Source: Piscicola geometra
Lineage: Eukaryota; Annelida; Clitellata; Hirudinida; Piscicolidae
Assembly: GCA_943735955.1 (NCBI GenBank)
Contig: OX030955.1
Coordinates: forward strand, 5,976,269-6,040,268
Direction of reading: 5' to 3'
DNA length: 64,000 nt
Part shown: one piece after another, positions 29,081-41,956 of the stretch
How positions within the stretch are numbered: the stretch's first letter is position 1
Layout: each line of letters opens with the position of its first letter
Made by a program: the position numbers and the translations under genes
The notes under the pieces: generated by a model
What the model was told of the DNA's origin: nothing
What the model saw: the letters and a program-made list of their open reading frames with translations, nothing else
Database searches by the model: none

Positions 29081-29984
29081 TTCAATAAATGTTAAATACA
29101 GTTTAAAAAATATATTTTATTAACGCAGGAATAGACCTGAGGGTATTATTAAGACACTTTTACTAACAAGACCACGAGTCTTCAGCATTCAACAAGCTTT
29201 GTTGTGATGGAAACTATTTATGAAGAAATTATTTATAAGTAAGTAACACTCGTTGAGAATGTGACATGCTTCAAATAGCTCGAAGAAGACTGGATGCTCT
29301 TTATAATATATTTTGTTAATACTTTAAGTTACTTATTAATATACATGTATGTACTATAGAATAGAGTTTTAAATCTTTTAAAGAGCAGCATATATTTTCA
29401 TTAATTTTTTATCCGAATACTCATAAATTGCCAATTTAAATATTTAAATATTCCCATAATTATGATACAATATATCGCGAAAAACCATGTATAAATTGCA
29501 CATTTTTGTCTCTTATTTTTGAGACAAACCACCGAGATAATGATATTTTAATGAAATTTTTAATGACATTTAAACTTATACTTTTTTCATAATTCTTTAA
29601 TTTTTTGTATTAACTGAAATTATTTTTCTTTATATTTATGTTTCTTATTACTTTTATTAACATTTCAGAAGATTATTCAACACATCTAATCGTAAAATGA
29701 AATATTTAATAATTAATGTTGAACAGCTCTAATTTTTAGTTTTATATAATTTTTGGTAACTAATGAAGATATTGGAAAAGTTTTAATAATAATAATAAAT
29801 ATATTGTGAATTCTCAGTTTTAAATAAAAGCTTAAAATATATATAAAATGTATTTATTTATTGCTCATAAAACTGTTGAACTATGCACATTTTTATAGGT
29901 CTATATCGCTTTTCAACTTATAAATTATTCAAAAAAGGTTTTTTAAACGCTTTTACTCACTTTTATGACTCATTACTAGAGTGT

Positions 29985-30350
29985 GCCTAGTACCAAGAGG
30001 CGGTGATCTGCTGCAAATCTTGGAGGGTCCTACCCAGCATAGGGGGTGGTCTTCTAGGCTAGGGTACAGACCCCCTCCCTCACTTAAAATAAAAACATTT
30101 TAAAACTCCTATTTTGATACCAGTATTTAATTGAGCAAATAATAGTTTGTTTTAGATAGCTGTCACTATAAAAACACATACTCACAATGTACTAATATAT
30201 AAACCTTATTTTTTACGCCATGGTGGACGATTACGCTCGTATAAAACAGAAATGTAAAAATATTTTTCTTGACAAAAGTGAGGAGTCCACATTAAGGTAG
30301 ACCCTTAACTACCGAAACCCCAGGACCCCTGAGGATCGCCGCCCATGATT
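29985..30350. repeat. Imperfect inverted repeat, possible foldback element
   Basis: The left arm (from ggcggtgatc) and the reverse complement of the right arm (from gggcggcgatcctcag) share ggcgg-gatc, gggtcct and a later gggt block. The arms stand out as GC-rich islands in AT-rich DNA. Similarity is partial, so two opposed copies of one repeat is an equal explanation. Confidence 0.35.
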
Positions 30351-30988
30351 TGTTATACGATCAAACAAGAATATTCTAACTATTCGATTAAATACGAATA
30401 AGTTAGAAATATACTAGTACGGTAAAACTTCTCTTATAAGGACAGTGTTTGGGTCACAATATTTGGTTTATATAAAAGACTTGGGAAAGATTCAACAATT
30501 TATAATGCATTTAATTTTTTTACTGCAACTTTATTTAAACTGTTAAAAAATTATTTATCATTTAAAAACAATTTCTTAGTTGCGTGCCTTGACGCATTAT
30601 TAATAGCCATTATATATTAATTGGACGCAGCTTTGCCTGCAAAAACTTTGGAGTCCATATGGACCATTATTTGAAATATAAGAAGGTAAAAGCAGTTTTA
30701 GACCCATGAAATGTTATGACTTTGCGCACATCCATTCAAAAAAATCTTGAACTCAAAACTAATTTAAAATATAAAAAATTCTTAGAAAACTAAAATTAAA
30801 TCATCACTCACAAAAATTTTCATATACATTCAATATTTTAATACATCTTTTAATACATATTTAGATTTTTGAAATTTAAACAATTTTTTTGTTTTAACAT
30901 AATTTTTTAGTTTGTTTTACAACTATTTTAATTATAATTGAGAATGTGAGTTCCAAATCCATAATAATTATTCTAGTTATAATAATAC

Positions 30989-31016
30989 TAGCGACCGTTA
31001 TTATGATCGGTCGCTA
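30989..31016. repeat. Perfect 9-bp hairpin
   Basis: The arms tagcgaccg and cggtcgcta are separated by ten AT-rich bases. The stem is GC-rich against AT-rich flanks. No gene abuts it, so no function is assigned. Confidence 0.7.
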
Positions 31017-31728
31017 ATATTTCAAGTCTCACCTCTAGGGAGAAATAAATAAATAAACTTTGTAAAATTATTAATATTATATATAAATGTTTGAAAAATA
31101 AAGTTAAGCTCTAATTCATAAATTAATGTTTCATCAACCCATAACTAATTCATGTTTATGGTATATATAAAAGAATACAATGAAAAATTTTAAATTATTC
31201 AGAGAGTAAATTAAGACCGAATAAAAACTTTAATCAGTTTTATTCAGTGGATTAATTCTTTCTTTTAGTATATAAAATACCGAGGCTTGATTGAAGGTAG
31301 ATTTCGAAAAAGTTTTCAGACATTTTAAATTCAGAGAAGGTTAATGGAGAAAACTTTAATTTAAATAATAACATGATAAAGTCTATTACTTTGCACTCAT
31401 TAAATAATGTATTGAACTACATACTATTTGTAAAACTCCAATTAGATGTGGAGCACAAAAGGAAAAGACTATTCTGGCGGTGTGGCTGAAGTAGGCCAGA
31501 GAAAAGCAGATACACTCGGAGATTTCATTGCACGATTGTTTACAAAATAACTTTGCAGAGACATCACAGAGCAAAGAAAAATTAAAGTTAAGAATGCTTT
31601 GAGTTTTGATAAGATCACAAAAAAGGTCCAGATGCTGTACATTCTTTCATACACCTCAAACTAGCAGGAAAATGAACGTAAGCATTAACTTGTAAAATCC
31701 TGGAATCGATCCTGCGCGATCCCATTAT

Positions 31729-31790
31729 TCAATCAATCAACCAAATAAATTTCTTTAGCGCTCTTTCCTCAATTCAGCACTTAAAAGATC
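31729..31790 (+). repeat. Dispersed (AATC)n / TATAGCGCTC repeat, copy 3
   Basis: It reads caatcaatcaaccaaataaa then tttctttagcgctctttcc and a diverged tail cagcacttaaaagatcaaaa. The same order appears at 40876. Confidence 0.55.
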
Positions 31791-33997
31791 AAAAAGTATT
31801 CAATGAACACTAATATAGGTTTGTGACAGGCAGATCGATTGCAGCTATTGCATGTAATGGTAAGGTAATCAGATCAAGGCTTCGTAATTGATCTGTTCTA
31901 TTTAAACCTCGTGTAAGCATTTGACATGGTGCCACATTTGCATCTACTGGAGAAGGTCGAAAGATACTGGATCAGTAAATTGCATGTGAATGGGAGAAGA
32001 AATCGTGTGCAAAGGTACAAGTCGACGTGGAAGAAAGTTCTAAGTGGCTTTTCCCAGTACTCAGTCCATTTGTTATACATTAACGATCTTTAAGAAATTT
32101 TAACCAAAGAGAAACTAGTGGAAAGCATAACATTTTAAATATAATAAAAATAAGCTAAGAGTACCATCAGGCGCTGAATTCAAAAATAAAATGAAATAAA
32201 AAATTATCTGGTTTTAGAGGTTTAAGCATGCGACCAGAATTTCCTAAGATATCCTAAGATATATAACACACAGCAGTGCTTCCATACACATGCATTCTAT
32301 ATAACAGTATTCAAATAGATGGGAACAATGGAATTGGAAAAGCGGTAAAAACGAGGTTTCTACCTGATATTTTTTATAATTATGTTTCTATGAACTTTTA
32401 ACAGGTTTTTAGAAAGTTAATAAATGATTATTTTAAAATTTAAATAAGCTATAGAGGATCCATAAAGGTCTATTAAGCGACATTACATGCATTTGTATGT
32501 ATATTTATAAATACGTAGGCAGATGGCTTTCATAGTTTATTTAGATTTCTAAAGCAATAATCCTTAATCCTTAAAACTTCTACCTTAAAAGTAGAGTTTT
32601 ATGAACACTTGCGATAGTTTTTTAAGTCACACGTAGATTGAAATAGTTTGTCAAATTGTAAAGAAACGTCGGTGCATAAAGATTTATAAGGCAGTTTAAG
32701 TGAAGACACGAATTTACTTTAAACTTTTAATTTAAAATTTTGCAAGACACATGTGCAAGTGGTTTGATGTCTTCTGGATGTTTCTCTGACGTAACACCCT
32801 CCCCTACAAGCGTCTCAAGGTGAGTATCACGAATAAAATTATAAAAGTAGCCTGTAGAGATTATTACAATAAAAAAATTTAAATTATAATAATTAAAAGT
32901 TCAATATATTGATTTGAATAAATTATTTAATATTATTAGTACATTTTTTAAATCAGTTCCATAAAAACACATTGAACACTGCCGTTTTGTCATTTATCTA
33001 CCATGTCACGAATGAACTCTATGTGTTGAGACAGGTTAATTTAATTAAACTGAAGATAAACTCAGGCGGTACCAAACCCAGTGCATATTAAAAATGACTC
33101 ACTCTCTATTAGCCTCACAATTCCCATTTTTTCATTAAATTTCACTCTTTCATTTTTTCTCAATCTCGCATGCATAAGTTCCAGTTCTATCTTCTTGTCT
33201 CTACTTTTATCACTAAATCATCTAATGACCACCTCATGTCTTTAATGCGCCTATTTTTTTAAAATATGTATAATAAAGACATTTTGGAGAAATATTTTTA
33301 TTAATAATATTAGAGGTTTAATTAATATTATGAGCTGTTATTCAAAAATAATATGCACTCAAGCATTATTGTGAACAACAAACAATCATTTACCAATGCC
33401 ATATAATTATGTGTCAGGTCCAAAGTTTGAAACAGCAAGACAAATTACAAAGTGACCAATTGGCTTTTGAACATTAATCTTCCAAAGAATTCTTCAAGGA
33501 CTTAAGTGGTTTTAATATGATTTAATGCTCAACCTTCTATAAACTACTCTTATAGCTTATTTGGCTTATCTGAGTTTAAAGTGGTCAGCATACTTCTTGA
33601 AATTATTTAAAATTCATTTTAACTCATAAAAAATTTTCAGATTATTTGCCGAAAAAAGAAAGAAAACTTGGAAACTTCAAAGTTTATCAAAAACGACTTA
33701 AGATTAAAAACAATGACAATAAAACAAAAATAATAGCAAGATTCTGATACAAAACCGACTATGACGACGAAAATCCCACATAAAGCTTAAAAAACCTATC
33801 ATCTTAATATTAAAAAAAATATTTGTGAAAGTAAATACTCATCAACATTTTATCAGTGATCATTAGCCCACATTAACGAGACAATTATCTTTTTTCTCAT
33901 TTATAATCACGACTTTAAAAACTCCCATTTAATCCTCATAGAAGAAACCACACAAACCGTCATCATCATCCATTCCATTGCAATCATTTAAGTTAAA

Positions 33998-36900
33998 ATG
34001 GACAAGTTGGTAGGATTAGTGGAGGGGGCTCCTTCAGTGAGAAGCAAGGACGATGACGACTTGGCAGACAGACTGAGTTCTCGTTACACAGTAGTCATCC
34101 TTCTGACGTTTGCTGCATTGGTGGGCATGAACCAGTACGTCAGAAATCCCATCACCTGCTGGGCGCCAGTCCACTTCTCTGGAGCTCATACCAAGTTTGT
34201 GGTTATTCAATTAGGGGGTGACTGTTGTGGAAGAATTTATTTGGGTATTGTTCCCTAGAATAAATGGTGATTTGATAAGAGTAGAACTGTCATGGCGAAA
34301 AACTCTCACATTTTCAAAGTCAACTGATCTAAGTATGGAGAATATGTCGGTCATTTGTGACTTTGTCGGTCCAAATTGCTCATATAAATACTGTTAATAA
34401 AAAAAATTATCAATGCTTACGTAAACAAAGAAACCGGTATTTGTTAAATAATTTATTTTTTAAAAACTGCAAAGAGATTAAGAATTTTAAACATATAAAA
34501 AATGTCTATAAAATCACTGTCGTTACTATCTGAAAAACCGATTTCTTAGTCGATTTCCCTAGATTTTCGCCATAGCTCGTGTTTTTTAATGACAGCGAAT
34601 AATTAATTTTAGATTTTTGAAATATTGAATTCTTTTATAAATTTTTTTAAATTATAGCTCTCGAAAGAGTTTTAGAAAAATTGGTCTCATTTGAAACCAT
34701 CGTTAAGGTTTGCCACAAACTACTGCTGGGTCAAGAACACGTACTACCTCGCATGGGAAAAAGACTTGCCAAGGGCTATGGAGAATAAACAAGAGATTCC
34801 TTATTACCAATGGATTCCTTTCATCCTTCTCTTTCAGGCCATGCTATTCTATCTGCCCTCGATTAGTTAGCGCTATCTTATAAAATCATTAGATTTTTAA
34901 TTGTATAATTTTTTCACACTTTTTTAGGTGTAGAATAATTGCATTCATTATTTTGTTTCTATTGAAACTTGGAACCTTTGGACTGATCCTAAAGCTATCT
35001 TCTTTCATTTATTCAAAATACGTCCTATATCAAAGCTTTATGCTCATATTTTCATATAAAAAGACCTAAAAGATCTTGAATAAATTGTTTCTCCTAGTGT
35101 TGTTTTATTGCTTTATCCCCAAAAATATAATTTTAACAATTTTAAAATGACTATTAAATCCATTATTAAAAAGCCATAGTCATTATCATTCCTCTCTCTC
35201 ATAGTTTGGCACGGCTTCAACAGCAAGGCAGGCATTGACGCAGACAGCATCATGCAGTCAGCACACAGTCTTTCCAAGATCCAGGGTTCCACACAGCACA
35301 AGAAAACCCTTCAGTTGCTCATCAACCAGTTCGATCGCTTCCTCATGAACCGCAGGAAGAGGGTCAATAAATCAGAATTAAAAACCCATGAGAAGAAGAG
35401 AAACAAAATAAACTTAAACTGTGGCAGGAGGTAAGCCAGTTTTTAAATTTTTATATTTATTTTCAAACATTTATTTGGATGCTATTTTTTAATAATGAAT
35501 TTGCTTGTTTTCTTTATGATGCGATATTTTAGGGGTTTAAAGGCATTCTTGCCTATATCACGGTAATAATTAGAGAACTTTTACTCTTGGTCCAATTAAG
35601 TTTAAAGAGACGCGTGTAAGTGAGAGATGTTTTTAATGTAGGGTAATAATTTATACTTGGCATTCTATTTTGTTTTTAAAATTTTATCTATATGCAAAAC
35701 ATATTTTTTAAAACTTTTTCGAACTTATGAATATAATATGAAATATATTAGAATTTTATTATTTTTTTATTGTTTTACCATTGATAATGAAAAAGGTTCG
35801 TTCACACTTTACTTGAATATTTACTTAATTAAACCACGATCAAGGAGCTTACTGAGGTTTTAATAATAAAAAAATTTTTAATTTGTAAAATAAATAAAAA
35901 AAGATTGTTTGAATTATTAAATTATTTAGTAAAGTAATCTCTAAAATATCTTCTATTTCGTTTTCAAAAATATCCGAGTTCAAGCTCATAAAAATTATTT
36001 TATTATGAAAATTCAGGTTTAATTGTCTTAAAAACAACCTTAGGGGGTAAAAATTAAAATTATAAATGAAAAATAAAAATTATATTTAGTTTAACTGTTT
36101 TAAAAATATTTTCTAAATGAAGTAATTTTATATGCTATATTATTTAACTAATTAAAATTTTTATATATAATTATTTGTTTATTTAATAACTTAGCAAAAA
36201 CCTACTTTATCTCAAAAACAAAAACTTCCCAAGAACTACTTTTAGAGATATTTGAGAGGTTATTATGAGTGCTCTTATACAATAAAAAAATTATTTGAAT
36301 GATAGAAATGCGTCAGACTGTCAATTGACTGCGGAAGATAATAGTATAATGGCATCTGTAATGACGTCGAAGGGCGACAAGTAAATAATAATTTGTTTTG
36401 TTACCTTGATTATGTTTCTCTGTCTTTTATATATTCCACGTATAGACCAATTGGTTGAGTTTCTATGTTTTATCTATGTTCGCAGTTTTGTAAGAGAATC
36501 GTAATGCGCTCTATAAAATGTAAAATAATAATTTTCTTCATGCCGATTTATTAACCATAATCGAAACCATAATCTAATTATTAATTTATCCAAGTCCTGA
36601 CATGTTCCAAAATACAATTATGAAAATAATTTACGTTAAAACAATTAACTAAGAAACATTTTTCTTTTTATAAAAATATTTATAATGTTGCTATAAATTT
36701 TTTAAACCTTAAGACAACATTTTCTGTTTATTTTATAGAAACATCTGCTTTCCTTAAAGTAATTAAATAGTATGGCGCCACTCTAATTTATGAATTGAAG
36801 CCAGTAGGTAAAGTTCCAAAAATTACAACAAAGAGAGAATTGTTAAAATTGATTTTGAATAAAAAAATTAAAATTCGGTTTTAAGCCTTATCAATATGAA

Positions 36901-37800
36901 CTTTTTAAAGACTTTTATCTCTAATAACGTCTTCCATTACCCTCACAGAGCTACCTACTACCTCATCCTCCTCTTCCTTATTTCCAAACTTTTCTACATT
37001 GCCAACATCGTCTTCCAGCTTGTCATTCTCAACAAGGTCTTGTTCTGAGTTTTGATAACCTGTAACTATGAATATTAATTTGAACAATATTTTTTCTTTC
37101 TTTATTTTTATGAACTAAAAAATTAGAATTAAAAATCTATTTCGAGCCCAAACTTCGACGTACATCACAACAGATCTTGTCGGTCAGATACAACACATTT
37201 GGCTTCGACCTCATCTCGAAAATGACCCTGTCGGAAGACTGGACAGAGGAGAGTTATGTAGCTTTCCCCAGGGTCACTCTCTGTGACTTCTTGATTCGGG
37301 GACAGGACTTGGGCAATGTACAGCGATACACAATACAGTGTGTGCTGCCCATCAACCTCTATAATGAGAAGATCTACTTTTTTCTGTATTTCTGGATGTT
37401 TTTCGTCCTTGCGTGCAGTGTCGTCAGTTTTTTGGTGTGGCTGCTACGCGCAATGCTACCGGTTGATCGTGTGGCTTTCATCCGAAACCATCTCATTCTC
37501 GGCCACAAGCTGCAAGCCAAAATGTCATATGATGAAGAGATGAGAACGAACAACTTCACAAAAAGCTATTTGGGTCAAGATGGAGCCTTTCTCTGTCGTC
37601 TGATCGCGCACAACACCAACAACATCACCACCACGGACGTCATCTGCTGCCTCTGGGACCACTGGAACTCCACCTGTCTGAACGGAAACTACTTGGAACA
37701 GCCCGATGGAAATGATGATGGCACAATAAAAATGTTACCAACTCTTTCCAGGGTATTTCCTTCATCACCCATGGAAGAAAAGCCTCTTAAGCACCTTTGA
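33998..37800 (+). CDS. Innexin gap-junction protein
   Basis: Five exons join in phase: 33998-34194, 34708-34865, 35205-35430, 36949-37036 and 37174-37800; 431 residues. Innexins form the gap junctions and non-junctional channels of invertebrates, with four membrane spans and cytoplasmic ends. The N-terminus carries the typical DDDxxDR(L) helix (residues 18-26), then the first span. Extracellular loop 1 has two Cys (54 and 72) and the signature YYQWIPF (98-104) opens span 2. Span 3 is near 197-219. Loop 2 has its two Cys at 260 and 279, followed by span 4 and a C-terminal tail rich in Ser/Pro at the end. Length and all four loop cysteines fit the family, so a working channel is likely. Intron 3 is the longest (1.5 kb) and AT-rich. 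The start ATG has aaa before it. I cannot say which innexin subgroup it belongs to. Confidence 0.95.
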
Positions 37801-38795
37801 CACTCTGATTAGGATTCAGTTACTTAAAAGTATAGGAGAAAGTATTATCATAAGTTTGTATTTGAAATTAATTTAAAACATGTGCATCTATCTTTTTTGA
37901 TGTATTCTCTTTTATTCATACAAATTCCAAGTACTTTTCCATTTTTAACGTCTTTTTATGCAAAAAAAAACAACCTCGACATTGATAATGCCCACAAAAT
38001 ATAAATCTATAGCTATTTGAAAATGTTGAAAAAAATATTGTTTTTGATATATCTCCTTTACTTGGATATATATATTGAAAAGTATTTTCAAATGTTTTAT
38101 CCATTTTTTTTATACAGCCAAAAAATGAATGTTATTATTTTATAACAATGTTTTTGCTTTTTCAAATGTTGATTGAAATATTTCCATTTATCTTCCATAT
38201 TTATAGATTATTTTTGAACAATATTTTTGATAACAATTTATTCTTGTCAGTACACAAGACTTATTAAGGTTTTAATTCTCCATATTCCCTATTAAAAGTG
38301 GAATATCTTTAGGTTTATCTCTGCGAGTTAATATTTTAGAGCCACATTTACACTTCCAAACTTTGAGATATTTTGAAGTTTTATTTACTTTTTGTACTTT
38401 ATTTAAAACCTACACGCCGTCAATATCAGTGAACTTATATCGCTAGATTTTTGTATCTATTACAGTCAGAGCACTAATAAATTCTTCACTAGACATGTAA
38501 GAATATTATAGCTTACTTTGAAGCTGTTTGAATGTAGTAAATTTGTGTCGCCAGCTCCAATTATGTATTCATACATGAATACCCGAAAGCTCAAAGTTTC
38601 AGATTTTAAATACACAGCTCTTATCACTTAGCCGGCGCTAGTCATTATATTCATTCATTTATAAATTCATCTTATCATTTGCTGCTATTTTAAACTCTTG
38701 TCTTTTTTTGAAAAGCTCAACTTATTGCCTTCTTAAGATCAAAAATGTAACTCGCATGCCTTCTAAAAATATCACCTACTTTATTTATAATACTC

Positions 38796-38796
<1 letters not shown>

Positions 38797-38827
<31 letters not shown>

Positions 38828-38890
38828 ATCAATCAATCACTAATAATTTGTATAGCGCCATTTACTAAGTGAACAAAAGCTCTTCTACTT
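38797..38890 (+). repeat. Dispersed (AATC)n / TATAGCGC repeat, copy 4
   Basis: About ten AATC units (one with cgatc) are followed by actaataatttgtatagcgc and catttactaagtgaac. This copy has the longest tetranucleotide run of the family here. Confidence 0.65.
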
Positions 38891-39684
38891 ATTTTTAAAC
38901 AAAAATGCTATACACCCTTCAGAAGTACATAAAATAAAATAAAATATTAACTATTAATGGTTGTGAGTTATCTAATAGTCAGTCTATTCGTTTTTTACAT
39001 AGTAGTTTTACATTTAGGTGAATTTTTTTTCTTCAACATTACCACAGTATTTTCAGACTCTTCATTCGCTAGAGGTATGTGAAGCCACCTAATCTATTTA
39101 GTTTTTGTAAAATAGATACATTACAAATGTTGAGTTTCTTACAATAAAAAAGGTAAAAAGTTTTTTTATTTGAATTAAACATATTTTTTCACGCTTTTAT
39201 GAAGGTTTTAAAAATTAAATAAAATTATATAAAATCTGACTACCATAATATAATTATATTTAAAAAGTAATAATTTCATTAAGATTACTAAGTGGGAAAA
39301 TTTTAAATTACAATAATTCTACAAAATTCCATGATTTTTCACTTTAAACAATTTTTTGAACACTTTAGAACGTACTGAAAAACTAAATATTACATTTCTA
39401 TTCCTCACGAAGGCCTGAAGCGGTGAACAAGACAGCGTCATACGGTGCAATGAATGACTTACTCAAATATTTGTTCTAATTTGGTTCATTCACTTCTTCA
39501 GACTTCACTATCTGAAAATCAAAAGGAATTGAGGAAACTGGTTGGAGGTCTTACTGTGGTGCTCAATAGTGTTTAAGAATATAGTCTGACTGTTCCTAGG
39601 ATAAAAAGTCTTCAGGATAAAAATGAATGATACAGAGGGTCGATTAATTAGAGGTATCTGTAAAGTAAGATGACATCTTGCCAC

Positions 39685-39752
39685 TCACACATAAACACAC
39701 ACATATACCCACACACACAAATACACACACACACAAACACACACACACACAT
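39685..39752 (+). repeat. Imperfect CA-rich tract
   Basis: CA runs are broken by ATA, AAA and CCC, so it is an old microsatellite. Confidence 0.8.
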
Positions 39753-39913
39753 GTCTTCTATTTGATATTTCCAACATAAGCTAAAAAATAATTTAAATAA
39801 CTAGTTAGTCTTTTTTTATTATTTACTAATCAAATTTGTTTATAAAAAGTATTTTACATTAATTAAAATTGATATAATTATATACAAAAATTTTTTAATG
39901 AAAATCTCTTCTT

Positions 39914-40022
39914 GAAGACTTTTTATCCTGAAGACTTTTTATTCTGAAGACTTTTTATCTTGATGACTTTTTATCCTGAAGACTTTTTATCCTGAAGACT
40001 TTTTATCCAAAGACTTTTTATC
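39914..40022 (+). repeat. 17-bp tandem repeat (gaagactttttatcct)n
   Basis: About seven copies, with small changes in the last bases, run in tandem. A reverse-complement pair of the same unit lies at 39596-39625 (aggataaaaagtcttcagg), about 290 bases upstream, so the two could pair as a hairpin. Confidence 0.85.
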
Positions 40023-40875
40023 CGTTTACCGACTGACTTAACCAAAATTGTAAAAATGTAAAATAAATTTAGGTAGTTTAATAAATTAATAAAATAAATA
40101 CTATATTATATTTATAAATTCATAAAACCAATTATGTACTTATTTACTACAGTTTAACTTAGAAATAATTTTTTTACTTTATTAATCACAACTTGACAGA
40201 CACAGGCCATGTTAGGAAATAAATTGGAAAATTAAAATTGATTGGGGATACAAATAATGGAGTTAATATAAAGAAAATGCTGAGTAATAAATGGCATGGA
40301 ACACATGAGTATTATTTTATTCAGAAAATATTGAGTAAACTAATTTGAAGTTAGTGAATATTTTTATCATCTTCATCAAATTAATGAATAAATTGAAAAA
40401 ATTAAAGTTTTAAGATTCTTGTTTTTTTCAAATTTTTGAGCTTGAGTGGTGTGTAGAAGAGTCGTTCTGAAGACAGTCCTTCATCTGCAGAGCTCATCTG
40501 CCTGGTGAAGTAGGTAGCCAAAAAAGTAGAACAAAAGAAATCAGAAAACAAAGAGTTAAAGGTATTTATGTATTTGCATTATAAAAGCCAGAGACTATAA
40601 TTTTCAACTTAACTTCTTTAATTTAGTTTTGTGTTTTATAATTTTTTTATGAATGTAAAACAAAGGAACATTAATATTAATAAGTTTATATTCTTTTTCT
40701 GTAAATCATAGTTATTTAAATCAATAAGCTAAAAACAATAACTGCTGAATATTTTATTCGTATTCGATTCTGTATCGTATAGTTTGAAAGAATTCTATTC
40801 GCACCCAATAGAACAGTTCCTCTAGATCGAATTTAATATTTTTTATTTTAAAGTTAGAAGAAGGCATCAAACTAC

Positions 40876-40975
40876 CAATCAATCAATCAATCAATCAAGC
40901 AATTAATTAATCAATCAATCAATCAAATCAATTTCTATAGCGCTCTTACTCAAATTCAAAATGCTAAAATCCCGT
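40876..40975 (+). repeat. Dispersed (AATC)n / TATAGCGCTC repeat, copy 5
   Basis: Two runs of AATC units flank caagcaattaatt, then come aatttctatagcgctcttac and tcaaattcaaaatgctaaaa. It is the closest match to copy 1 read in reverse. Confidence 0.65.
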
Positions 40976-41084
40976 CGATCTGGTAAACTTTGCCGACTAT
41001 AAAGTATATAAGACACTCAGTTTTTTTTAAGTTTAAGAAGTCAAAAAGCGTCCTATACATAGTGTTTTACGGTAAGTTAATATT

Positions 41085-41625
41085 TTGATTTCATTTTAAT
41101 TGTTTTATTCCATTTTAATTGTTTTATTACATTTAAATTGTTGATTCCGTTTTAATTGTTTGATTACATTTCAATTGTTGATTACAATTTAATTGTTTGA
41201 TTAGATTTTAATTGTTTGATTAAACTTTTATTGTTAAATTTAATTTTAATTATTTGAATAAATTTAATTTTAATTATTTGAATAAATTTAATTTTAATTA
41301 TTTGAATAAATTTAATTTTAATTATTTGAATAAATTTTAATTATTTAAATAAATTTAAATTATTTGATTAAATTTTAATTATTTCATTAAATTTTAATTA
41401 TTTCATTAAATTTTAATTATTTCATTAAATTTTAATTATTTCATTAAATTTTAATTATTTCATTAAATTTTAATTATTTCATTAAATTTTAATTATTTCA
41501 TTGAATTTTAATGATTTGATTAAACTTTAATTATTCGATTGAATTTTAATGATTTGATTAAATTTTAATGATTTAATTAAATTTTAATGATTTGATTAAG
41601 TTTTAATTATTTGATTTTACTGATT
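41085..41625 (+). repeat. AT-rich tandem satellite, 19-24 bp units
   Basis: Three sub-blocks succeed each other: units around ttttaattgtttgatta, then four copies of a 24-bp unit with ttgaataaatttaatttt, then about seven near-identical 19-bp units (ttcattaaattttaattat), then decayed units. The homogeneous middle and decayed flanks suggest expansion from within. Confidence 0.85.
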
Positions 41626-41649
41626 AAATTATATGAATCTGTTTTACAA

Positions 41650-41956
41650 TATCTCAACCATTCGTACTCTCCCGGGTATCCCCTAGCTTTTTATCTTTTA
41701 TCTTTCGACTTTGTCGAAAACAAAAAGTGCTCTATTGTAAACTTCATATTAAAAATTTGAATTTTAAGTTTTTGAAATTTATGTTTTTGAATTTTATATA
41801 ATATATTATATGGATTTATAATAAAAAAGTATGATTAGTTTATTATTAAAAGAAGAAAATAACGACTTAATTTTGTAGTTATTAACTTTTTTAGTTTCGA
41901 AAAAGATCAAGAGGGAAATCTGAGCTCGGGGATATACGAGTGGTTGATGATACATT
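41650..41956. mobile_element. Foldback / MITE-like inverted-repeat element
   Basis: The left end (caaccattcgta, then tatcccctagct) and the reverse complement of the right end (caaccactcgta, then tatccccgagct) match, except for about ten extra bases in the left arm. Inside, both arms continue with cttt-cga and gaaaac-aaaaa matches. A related stretch (gagctcggaagtatacgagt) occurs at about 10372. No open frame is inside, so it would be non-autonomous. Confidence 0.45.

Larger units (their letters stand above)
29081..33997. other. 4.9 kb AT-rich intergenic region with repeats
   Basis: No coding exon is supported on either strand between the nucleoside transporter start and the innexin start. Contents seen: two GC-richer arms in opposite orientation at about 29985-30070 and 30290-30350, a perfect hairpin at 30989-31016, and one (AATC)n repeat copy at 31729. 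Promoters of both flanking genes must lie at its ends. Confidence 0.55.
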
